Part shown: positions 41,991 to 51,900 of the stretch, in pieces
Numbering within the stretch: position 1 is the stretch's first letter
How the letters are laid out: every line of letters starts with the position of its first letter
Source: Strigamia acuminata
Lineage: Eukaryota; Arthropoda; Chilopoda; Geophilomorpha; Linotaeniidae
Direction of reading: 5' to 3'
Length of the DNA stretch: 64,000 nucleotides
Assembly: GCA_949358305.1 (NCBI GenBank)
Contig: OX442315.1
Location: 17,634,427 to 17,698,426 of the forward strand
The notes under the pieces: model-generated
The model's database searches: none
What the model was told of the DNA's origin: nothing
The model's input: only the letters and a program-made list of their open reading frames with translations
Made by a program: the position numbers and the translations under genes

Positions 41991-43979
41991 ATGGCGAATA
42001 AGGAAGAAACTCCCGAGAAAAAAAGAGGGATGTTTGCCGACCTCATAGATCGTTGGGATCCTGTGCGTTTACGCGAGGAGAGACAGCGACGCGAGGAAGC
42101 AGAGCGAATACGCGGTCTGAGACCGGGCGCTCTCCGTGGGATGCTGGAGGAAATACCAACAGATTCCACTGACCAGCCTAGCTCTATGGAAAGAGATATA
42201 AACCCCACATTGGAGGGGCCGATAAGCGTGCATACTGCAACTCCGGCCAGCGCTATAGCTGAGTTGGAAGAACCAGCGCGTTTGCAAAATATTGCTTCGG
42301 CTCCAACAAGAGATGAATCAGAAGCGCCACCAGAGGTGCCTGGTTTGGGGGCTTATCTCCATGATATGGAGGTGGCAATTTCCGCAAGACTGGATCGGGC
42401 CATAAATGCACAATTGCATGGTTGGGCCGAGGATACGGTCGAGCGTGTAAGGAAAGTGGTGGAGGACTGTGCTGCTCGACAACCGCCGTTGGCGGCTGGA
42501 ATTCCATTAATTCCGCCGCCACAGGAACCTCATATCCTCCTGGGCGTGTCGGGGCGGACGGTTCCCCAAATTGTACCTCGTTCCACTGGAGACGCGTCTA
42601 TAATCCTAACGCCAAGTGAGATAATTTTGGGTGGGGCCCGTGCAGCACCCAGTGTGCAGGGGAGAATCCATGTGCAGTCTCGTGAAGTGGATCCAGCCGT
42701 TATCCAAATTAACAGCGAAATAATGCGATCAATAATTCGCAGTAAGGCATCGGTAGTGGGTGCACCGCCATCCATACCGTTGAGCCAGCTGGAAAGAGAG
42801 AGAAACTCTCAAAGTGGGCAGCGGCCAAGGCCTAATGTTCCGCTTCAAACTGGTGCTGTTCCACAAATACCTGTATTTCAATATACAGGGCAATTACCGC
42901 AACAACAATGGCGGCAGCAGCCACAGCAGTTTGCCCGAACTTCCGGTATGAGGATGGGGAAGTTACCGGAGTTCGATGTTAGCAAGGGCGCCTATAACGC
43001 AGTGGATTTGTTTCTCACTCAACTGCGAGCCCATTTCTTTACTTCGGGAATGGCGGAGTCGGTGTATCTTGAGTATTATGTGCCTCAAGCTTTAAAAGGC
43101 GAGGCTCTGGACTGGTACATTGATTTGCTTCCGAAGCCTGAGTTTTGGGATGAGTTCGCGCATCTGTTTAAAGACGCGTTCTCTCTCACCGTTGCTGAAG
43201 CTACTGTCAATTTGGCGGAAAAGCGACAGGCGATGGGGGAGCCAACTGCGAAATTTTTGCGCGAGACTAACCGATTCCTACAGAAAACAGGGATAGTTGG
43301 GGACAGTCAAAAATGGGATATAGCCCAACGACGACTGCAACCTGACGTTGCGGAAGTCATGCGTCAAATGGGCGTATTAACCTTGTCGCAAGCCATTGTT
43401 AGGGGACAGCAAGCAGATAGCGAGCTGCAACTACGATCTCTCCATAAAAAAGATTTCGACCTGCACGGGGTTAAGCGAGGCCAAATGCCGGTTCCCCAGC
43501 ATGCAGCTCAGACTAAGCAAGAAGCCGCCGTGAAGAAACCGGTTGAGATGGTTAAGAACTCGACTCGACATTTTTTCACGCGCAATAAGGTTGCGGCCGT
43601 GATGGAAGTCTTGGGTGAATTAGAGGAAGGTGGCATGTTTGATGATGACAATCAAAGCGTAATGGCACAGACAGTCCGTAGTATCATGGCTGCGAAAACT
43701 GTGCCTATTGTTGGAACAGAGCCACCGGTAGAGACTGGAGAACCTCATGTCTGCAGTCAAAACAACTCCTTCGCTCAGGGCTCCGGCCCACCTAAGGACA
43801 TTAAGTTGCCACCCGGAGCGGAGTGGGCCAAAAACAGACGCGATCGGTGGTATATGCGTGACATTAAATTGAACGCTCCGCTATGCCCGCACTGTTACAA
43901 ACCCTGGGTCGTTCCGGGAAACGAGAGAGGGCCCCCACTGAAGTCCGACGCCAAAGTGGTGGACCCAAAGAAGAAGTAG
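41991..43979 (+). CDS. Gypsy Gag polyprotein
   Basis: About 662 residues from the ATG at 41991 (AAACATGGCG context; an in-frame ATG at 41958 is also possible). An acidic/arginine-rich start (REERQRREEAERIRG) is followed by a proline-rich linker and a retrotransposon Gag core near residues 330-470 (LPEFDVSKGAYNAVDLFLTQ, then ALKGEALDWYIDLL). A CxxC pair with a conserved look (CPHCYKPW) lies near the end, but there is no CCHC zinc knuckle, which most gypsy Gags have. It overlaps Pol by 97 nt in a different frame, so Pol would need a -1 frameshift. Confidence 0.82.
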   Translation: MANKEETPEKKRGMFADLIDRWDPVRLREERQRREEAERIRGLRPGALRGMLEEIPTDSTDQPSSMERDINPTLEGPISVHTATPASAIAELEEPARLQNIASAPTRDESEAPPEVPGLGAYLHDMEVAISARLDRAINAQLHGWAEDTVERVRKVVEDCAARQPPLAAGIPLIPPPQEPHILLGVSGRTVPQIVPRSTGDASIILTPSEIILGGARAAPSVQGRIHVQSREVDPAVIQINSEIMRSIIRSKASVVGAPPSIPLSQLERERNSQSGQRPRPNVPLQTGAVPQIPVFQYTGQLPQQQWRQQPQQFARTSGMRMGKLPEFDVSKGAYNAVDLFLTQLRAHFFTSGMAESVYLEYYVPQALKGEALDWYIDLLPKPEFWDEFAHLFKDAFSLTVAEATVNLAEKRQAMGEPTAKFLRETNRFLQKTGIVGDSQKWDIAQRRLQPDVAEVMRQMGVLTLSQAIVRGQQADSELQLRSLHKKDFDLHGVKRGQMPVPQHAAQTKQEAAVKKPVEMVKNSTRHFFTRNKVAAVMEVLGELEEGGMFDDDNQSVMAQTVRSIMAAKTVPIVGTEPPVETGEPHVCSQNNSFAQGSGPPKDIKLPPGAEWAKNRRDRWYMRDIKLNAPLCPHCYKPWVVPGNERGPPLKSDAKVVDPKKK

Positions 43980-46195
43980 GTTTAACACCTAAAGCTGTGT
44001 CGGAACCACCGGAAGTGAAGCGCGTGTTGCCACCAAAATCTGTGTTGACCGCGCCTAATACTGACCCAATACTTCCGAAGTTGACTTCATTCGTGATGAT
44101 TTCTCCTAAAGAGAAAGATGTGTCCGAGGAGCCAAAAATTGAGATCGGGATTGGAGAGAGAGTACGACGTGATTCCCAATACGTGAAGATCGTCTGGAAT
44201 GACATCCAATTTATTGCGCAATTTGACTCTGGTGCTCAGACCTGCATCATGGCGCAAGATCTGTATGAGAAGCTGCATGAGAAGATGGGGGTGGAAATGG
44301 TTGTGCTGCACGAGACCATTCGCGTTGCCAATAATCAATTGGTTGAGGTTTTGGGTAGCGTGGAAATAACCGTGCGTGCACCTCAAACTCTGATCTCTTT
44401 TGTGTGCTTGGTTATAGAGGACTCATCTGCGGACTTGCTGCTCGGACGAGATTTCTGTCGAGCGGTTGGGTTATGTACGGACCATGGACTTAATTGCTGG
44501 TTCATAAGAGGTTCGGAGGAACGGCGTAGTTTCATGACTATGAAACAGGCGCTGGCCTCCGACCCAGTACTTTTATTGCCACTAATCCCCGCCGCCCCTA
44601 AGATGGCAGTTCCTGCCCCGATTAGTGATGTAAATTGTGTTTTGTTGAATCATCGCACATTGCCCGCCGAAACTTTTGAGTTACCGCATGACGATGCGCC
44701 ATTCAGAGTTAAGGTGGTGGTTTCGCGTAAGACCGCGGAAAATAGGAGTTGGACATTTCTTTGGTCACCTCCGCGACGCGAAAAGTCGCGCAGAACTAAA
44801 TTCCGCGATACGACACGTGTCTACCGGAGGCCCATGTGTTTTAGCCAGCTCCGACGTTCTAAACGGGTGCGCAGGGCTCGGAAGAGATTGTCGCAGTCTG
44901 CGGAGTCGTCTGTTCCGTCAGTTCCTCCCGATTCAGTTATTTCGGATGTGGAAAGGAAAGTTGGTTCCACTGGTGGACAGTTTTCTCCTACGACTAATTT
45001 TGTTGAATATCTGCCTTGTCCTGATCCGACTAAGTTGGACTGGATTTATGGGCAGTTATCAAATCAACTATCACCAAAACGCATCACTCATTTGATTGAC
45101 GCGTTAAAACCCGTTTCGAACATCTTTAGAGAAGAAATTGGGTTGTGCAATAACACTCTTTTTGAGGTTGATCTCAAACCTGACTTTAGGCCAATACACG
45201 TGCCTGTTAGGCCGGTAAACCCTGCTAAAAAAGCTATTATTGATCAATACATCGATCAAAAGCTGGCGCAGGGAATTATTCGTCGCTCGAAGAGTGATTG
45301 TGCCGTGGCCCCTGTCGTCGTCCCCAAGAAGGATGGCAGATGGAGGTGTGCCATGGACTTTCGCCCTATCAACGCGCAAACGATGCCTGACGTGTATCCC
45401 CTCCCAGATATTGATAACATCTTTTCATATTTGGGCGGGGCTAAGTGGTTTTCCATAATAGATGGACGTGAAGCGTTTCATCAGATCGGCGTTAGGCCAG
45501 GAGATGAACGTTTTCTCGCTTTTATCACGCATCGCGGACTCTACGAGTATGTCCGCATGCCTTTTGGACCAATAAATGGCCCCGCAACACTGCAACGCGC
45601 TATGAATCTTACGCTTGCGGAATTTTTGTACAAATGCGTCTTTGTTTACATCGACGACATTATTGTCTTTAGTAAAACATTTGAAGAACATGTTGAACAT
45701 CTGAAGCAAGTTTTGACACTTCTTGACGCGGCAGGATTCACGATGAATGCCGGCAAGACAGAGTTGTGTAAGCGTAGCCTTGAAGTGTTGGGTCATATTG
45801 TTGAAGAGGGAAAAATTCGTCCTAATCCGAAAAAGACCAGCGCGATCCAGTTATTTCCCGCGCCAACTAACGTAAAAGAGTTGCAGCGCTTTAACCTTCG
45901 GAAGCGAGTGCACCCGCAAAATCCGCACTTTGGGAGTGACTATTCCTCGGATTCCGGCCGGACCAAACTCTTCCGGAAAATGTCCGGGGGAATGCTGAGA
46001 GTGCCGATAGACGACATTCGATTTTATGTCGTGGATTTTTGTGCGGTTTGCGCCGTGTTTATTATTCGTACGAGATTTGGTATTTTCGCAGGGTTGTTGT
46101 CGCGCGAGATTCATCGGGGTAAAGCGAGTTCATCAACGACCTCGCCGGTGAATGTTGCTAAAAATCTGTGCAAGTGTTGTCAAATATTGCCGTGA
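43883..46195 (+). pseudogene. Gypsy Pol, truncated after reverse transcriptase
   Basis: The open frame contains a retropepsin-like protease (FDSGAQTCIM, then LLLGRDF), a basic linker, and a reverse transcriptase with GIIRRSKSDCAVAPVVVPKK, RCAMDFRPINAQT, FSIIDGREAFHQI, the catalytic YIDD, and LGHIVEEGKIRPNPKK. The usual LDLxxGFHQI is here IIDGREAFHQI, but the Asp is kept. After VKELQRF at about 45893 the frame runs on for 100 residues of unrelated sequence with no RNase H or integrase, so the enzyme is incomplete. It overlaps the end of Gag. Confidence 0.85.
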
Positions 46196-46735
46196 TTCGA
46201 TGGAATTTTTGTCAGACATTGGGAAATTTTTTTTGACTTGTCCAACGCGCCAGTAAATCGAGCGTCCACACGCGCCCACATGCGTGAACAGTGCACTCGC
46301 CCTCCGCGCCCCGTCGGCGTAGGCGCCGGCCGTCCCCCCTTTCTCTCTCTCTCTCTCTCTTCCGCCCGGGAATCGCCCTTCCGCCCGTCACCGAATTTTG
46401 TCAATATCTGATAAATTTCCACAGAATTGCAGCGACATTGTACGGGATATTTCTGCCCGATTTGACGGACTTATGTAAAACATTGTTGAAATTCCGTGGA
46501 AATTTATAAAATATTGACAAAGGTTGGTGACCGACCCACGGCGCGTTGCGGCGCGGTCGGAGCACGCGACCCAATCCCCCCCCCCCCCCCCTCCCCAAAA
46601 AACCACGCCCCGAGGAACCCCGAGGTTCGGTTTCCGACCGGGTCGCCTCTTGATCCGACCCGGGGCGCGTCACGGCGCGGTCGGAGGACGGCCCTCGCCC
46701 CCAAAAACCACACTCCGGGTCACGTGGTCTCGCAC
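45894..46735. other. GC-rich unassigned DNA next to the satellite
   Basis: Begins at the broken end of gypsy Pol. Holds a TC run (46340-46360), a poly-C tract (46578-46590) and paired motifs (AAATTTCCACAGAATTGC and AAATTCCGTGGAAATTTATA). Overlapping frames of 70-107 codons on both strands have no motifs. It looks like repeat or transposon remnant rather than host gene. Confidence 0.45.
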
Positions 46736-46739
46736 CCGA

Positions 46740-48326
46740 CTCTCTCAGTTATCCCGTTACGGCCCTTGGCCGTAACGGGCCGTTACGGGATCGTGACGGG
46801 ACCGTCGGCGGCCCGTTAACGGCCCGCACGGGCCGTGACGGGATCGTGACGGGACCGTTGGCGGCCCGTTAACGGCCCGCACGCGCCGTGACGGGACCGT
46901 GACGGGACCGTCGGCGGCCCGTTAACGGCCCGTACGACTCCATGCGGGCCGTTGACGGGCCGTTAACGGGCCGTTAACGGGCCGTTAACGGCGTAAATCG
47001 AAAAAATCAACAACCGACAACACGTACGTGAAAACGCGTACAACATTCATAGACATTAATCTCGAATCCTGTTTTTGGTTTTACGCCGTTAACGGGCCGT
47101 TAACGGGCCGTTAACGGCCCGTTAACGGCCCGTTAACGGCCCGCGTGAGGTCGTACGGGCCGTCGGCGAGCCGAAGTCCGGGAACGAAGGCCGTGACGGG
47201 ATCGTGACGGGACCGTCAGCGGCCCGTTAACGGCCCGTGCGGGCCGTTGCGGGATCGTGACGGGATCGTCGACGGCCCGTTAACGGCCCGTGCGGGCCGT
47301 TGCGGGCCGTTGACGGGCCGTTGACGGGCCGTTAACGGGCCGTTAACGGGCCGTTACGGCGTGAATCGAAAAAATCAACAACCGACAACACGTACATGAA
47401 AACGCGTACAACATTCATAGACATTAATCTCGAATCCTGTTTTCGGTTTTGCCCCGTTAACGGGCCGTTAACGGGCCGTTAACGGGCCGTTAACGGCCCG
47501 TGCGGGCCGTTGCGGGATCGTGACGGGACCGTCGACGGCCCGTTAACGGCCCGTGCGGGCCGTTGCGGGATCGTGACGGGACCGTCAGCGGCCCGTTAAC
47601 GGCCCGTGCGGGCCGTTGCGGGATCGTGACGGGATCGTCGACGGCCCGTTAACGGCCCGTGCGGGCCGTTGCGGGCCGTTGACGGGCCGTTGACGGGCCG
47701 TTAACGGGCCGTTAACGGGCCGTTACGGCGTGAATCGAAAAAATCAACAACCGACAACACGTACGTGAAAACGCGTACAACATTCATAGACATTAATCTC
47801 GAATCCTGTTTTTGGTTTTACGCCGTTAACGGGCCGTTAACGGGCCGTTAACGGCCCGTTAACGGCCCGCGTGAGGTCGTACGGGCCGTCGGCGAGCCGA
47901 AGTCCGGGAACGAAGGCCGTGACGGGATCGTGACGGGACCGTCAGCGGCCCGTTAACGGCCCGTGCGGGCCGTTGCGGGATCGTGACGGGATCGTCGACG
48001 GCCCGTTAACGGCCCGTGCGGGCCGTTGCGGGCCGTTGACGGGCCGTTGACGGGCCGTTAACGGGCCGTTAACGGGCCGTTACGGCGTGAATCGAAAAAA
48101 TCAACAACCGACAACACGTACATGAAAACGCGTACAACATTCATAGACATTAATCTCGAATCCTGTTTTCGGTTTTGCCCCGTTAACGGGCCGTTAACGG
48201 GCCGTTAACGGGCCGTTAACGGCCCGTGCGGGCCGTTGCGGGATCGTGACGGGACCGTCGACGGCCCGTTAACGGCCCGTGCGGGCCGTTGCGGGATCGT
48301 GACGGGACCGTCAGCGGCCCGTTAAC
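46740..48326. repeat. GC-rich satellite with higher-order repeat structure
   Basis: Built from short modules such as GGGCCGTTAAC (palindromic GTTAAC), CCCGTGCGGGCCGTTGCGG and GATCGTGACGGGACCGTC. Four copies of a roughly 100-bp non-modular core (starting GAATCGAAAAAATCAAC) occur at 46993, 47361, 47730 and 48087, about 357-369 bp apart. Copies 1 and 3 share CGTACGTG and TTTTACGCC; copies 2 and 4 share CGTACATG and TTTTGCCCC. So the true unit is a dimer of about 730 bp. The array is split by the copia element at 48327-55117 and resumes until the assembly gap. Confidence 0.9.
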
Positions 48327-48883
48327 TGTAGCTCTGTGGCGCAATAAATGCACGATAAATCGTGCTGGAAGCGTGAAAATAACGTGCTCACGGCAATGCA
48401 TGAGCTGGAAAAATTGCCGTGATGCGTAAACGCGAGTTCGGGTCTGTATTGGGCCAGAAAACGCGTGTGCCACACTTATAACGACGTGTGGCACATAAAC
48501 TAATACTGATAATTAACAAAATACACTTTAATTCGAGAAAACTTACATAATTGATCCAAAAACCATTGGAAAACATAGAGAAACACACTGGCTGTGTGCG
48601 CGGCCATTTGCAATCTGCCAGAGACATCTGGTGGCCGATATTATAAACAATAATAATGAAAAACATAAGAACAAGATAGAGGATGCATGAAACCTAATGT
48701 ATTGAGTACATTTAACCCGGTATCATGCATTCTCTTTACAAACAAGCATGAAAACACTAAATAAACACTGAATAACCCAGGAAAATGGAAACAATTACCG
48801 ATAAATGATAAAATAAACATTTTAAAGCCATTTCACATCGAAAAACGATTTAATTAGGTGAAAAGCGGTTCCAAAGTCCAACA
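48327..48883 (-). repeat. 3' LTR of copia element 2
   Basis: On the minus strand it begins TGTTGGACTTTGG and ends GAGCTACA. Same length as the 5' LTR. A short frame inside it is duplicated at 54622-54900 only because the LTR is. Confidence 0.93.
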
Positions 48884-48929
48884 ATTCCCTCCTTCGATGT
48901 AAAATGTTGGTGTTGAATGATCGAAAAAG

Positions 48930-51900
48930 CTACTTCGAGACGAAAATGCGTGATAATAAATTCCGGAGGCGCTCTGAACTGAGCCACTTGGTGAAAATGT
49001 CGGATACATTTATCTCACCCGGAATCTTGCGGAGTTCAAAACATCCGGCAATATGCCACTCACGAAGCCAGTGAAATTTTACTCGGATATGTTTCGTTTT
49101 CGAGTTCTCGATGTCGTTGTTCGTGAACTGAATCGAGGCGAGGGCATCGGAAAATATGATCGGTTTCGATAATCGACGTAAAGGCGGAAATACGTGATAA
49201 ATACTGTCTAACCAGTATAATTCCTTGACGATTTCGACTAATGCCACAAACTCGGCTTCCATGGTGGAGCAAGCAACACTGGTCTGTTTTTTGCAGCTCC
49301 AGCCAATGGGCACACTTCCGATGTAGACAATGTATCCGCCGAATGATCTCGATGTAGCGATGTCGGAGGCCCAAGAGGCGTCTGTGCAACCCCACAGTTG
49401 ACTCGAATCGCATTTCGAAAGTTCGATGGAATAATCACTCGTATTGGCCACATATCGAAGAACTTGAAGCAAACACTTAATGTGGCTTTGGTCGTAGCAG
49501 TTGTTGTACTGCGAGAGAGCGATGACCGAGTATAAGATATCGGGACGAGTGCGAGAAGCGAGAAAAAGTAATGATCCGATGAGCGACCGATACGGGAAAT
49601 CCGGGAGATTGTCCAACGAGCCTTTCACGAGCGTGGTTCCCGGTGTAACAGGCACTTTAATGAGTGCATCGGACGAAACATTAAACTTTTTGAGGAGTTT
49701 ATCGATGTAATTGCGTTGAGTCATGAAGACTTTCCCGTCACGACGCTCGAATTCCACTCCGAGCAACTTGGTTATCGGGCCGAGGTTGACGATTTCGAAC
49801 TTGCTCGTGATCAATGCAAGAATACGGTCTCGGATGTTCTCCGACGCGTAAAATAAAACGATGTCGTCAACGTAAACTAACATGATGGCCGAATGTCCAA
49901 ATGCGTAAACGCAATTACAAGCCGGAAATTTCTGGAATCCGAGTCCGGTTAATGTCTCGTCGAGCTTTTGGTACCACATGCGCCCCGACTGATGAAGACC
50001 GTAAAGCGACTTGGTCAACAACCAGACGTTGTCGGGCGAGGAGCATGTGGCACCGGCGGGAATCCGCATGTAGATTTCGTGGTCGAGGTCGCCGTAAAGG
50101 TAGGCACATTTTACGTCGAGATGAGTATCCCTCCATCCCAACAAGACGACTAGAAGACAGAAGAAGAATCGGATGAGCACGAAGTTAACTACCGGGCTAA
50201 AAACTTCATCGAAATCAACGCCCATTGTTTGGCGGAAACCTTGTGCGACAAGTCGGGCACGGTATCGATGAATTGTCCCGGTGGCGTCCGATTTTAACTT
50301 GAAAATCCACTTGCAACCTAGGACTGTCTTATCGGGTGGACGCGGAACCTCTTTGTAAACCTCGCGCTTCTTGAAAGTAGAAAGCTCCTCGTCGATTGCT
50401 TCGGTCCATTTCGGTGCTTCGGGCAATTTAACTGCTTCGGCATATGTGGCCGGTTCCCGAAAACACATGAAGACACGATGAGGCGATGGTGGAACATAGG
50501 GCATGTGGTGTTCCAAATTGCCAAAAAAGAAAATAGACTCGTCATACGGTAGCCGATGTGCGAAACAATAAGCGGCGATATCGTTTTGCGACCGCAAGCG
50601 GACACCGTGTTCCGGATAATAATAAACGTCGACCTTGATCTTTCCCGGGATTTGATCTTTCCGGAGATGTTCCTCTCTCCTCCATCCGCTGAAGGGCGAA
50701 ACGCCGCCAATAAAACTCCAAGGGCAATGAAGAGCACGTAAAGGGGCCAAACTAGGCGTACCCGGAGCGGGAATAGGCAAGGCGGCCGCTTCGTCAAGAA
50801 GGTCGTCGTCAAAGTCAGAACCCTGTACAGACATCGCCGTGGTGTCGTCAAGACATGGAAGAGTTGGGTAAGAGATCGAACGTCGCAGCTGGGGTAAACG
50901 CGTGGAACGTATGGTTGGAGAAAATTGGCCATGTCCTGCAACGGTCGCTGCAGTAACGGAGTCATCGGCAGCGGTCACGGAGCCATCAGGAATAGCCTCA
51001 CCATCCAGAGGCACGCTTGCAGCGGCGGACGGGGCAAATGAAGCGAAAGACGGAGCGGTCGAAGCGACAGACTGAGCACGACTGATAATTCCATCATCGT
51101 CACTACTGCCGGCGGAAGAATCGTTATCCGAATCGCGACGTCGTCGAGGCCAAGGTTGAGTTGGGAAATTATCATGAAAAGTGACACGCGACGGGGTGTG
51201 GCCACGAGCAGGCTCCTCCATGGGTGGAGCATTGTCATCCGGATCCGGAACATAAAAGGGCGAGCGTTTAAAGTTCTGCCGTTCATCGATTTGGACGTGG
51301 ACAGTTTCGGTGACAGTGTTCGTAGCCGGATTCAAAACTCGATAACCGCGAGTACCAGAAGCGTAGCCGACGAGAAATCCCTCCCACGCTCGAGGATCCA
51401 GTTTGTTGCGTCCAGGCGCGGTGAAGTGCACCCAGCACTTGGAACCGATTTTACGAAAATGTCTGACGGAGAGAGCTCGCTGGCGCCACAAAATGTACGG
51501 GATTTCGTCGTTGAGCTTCGAATGCGGACTTCGGTTCTTGATGTACACGAAAGTCACAGCAAGTTCGGCCCAAAGCGTATGCGGAAATCCGGTTTCGGAT
51601 CTAACGGAGCGGAGATAATCGCCCATCGTCCGGTTCAGGCGTTCGGCGACTCCGTTCATTTGTGGGCTCGCGGGATTGGTCCGTTGTGCAACAATGCCCT
51701 TGTCGGCGAGATAACGGTCAAAATCCCTTGAAATGAATTCTCCTCCACGGTCGGTACGAATTGTTTTTATCCGGCAATCGGCAATACGTTCAACGCGGGA
51801 AACAAAGTCTTTGAACGTAGCAAAAACATCGGATTTACGGGCGATCGGGAAAAGCCAGGCATACCTGGTGGCGTCGTCGATAATGGTGAAGGCGAAATTA

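Larger units (their letters stand above)
40765..45893 (+). mobile_element. Ty3/gypsy retrotransposon, 3' part lost
   Basis: A 5' LTR of about 1.0 kb, a primer site, a Gag frame and an overlapping Pol frame. Pol ends abruptly after the reverse transcriptase: at about 45893 the sequence changes to unrelated GC-rich DNA. RNase H, integrase and a 3' LTR are not found in the window. Confidence 0.88.

Noticed and set aside
46291-46819. Overlapping 70-107 codon frames in the GC-rich segment
   Set aside because: Open on several frames of both strands because stop codons are rare in GC-rich DNA; no domain and no splice support.
48216-48666. Open frames of 92 codons that recur exactly at 54.4-54.9 kb
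   Set aside because: They lie in the two LTRs of copia element 2, which explains the duplication.
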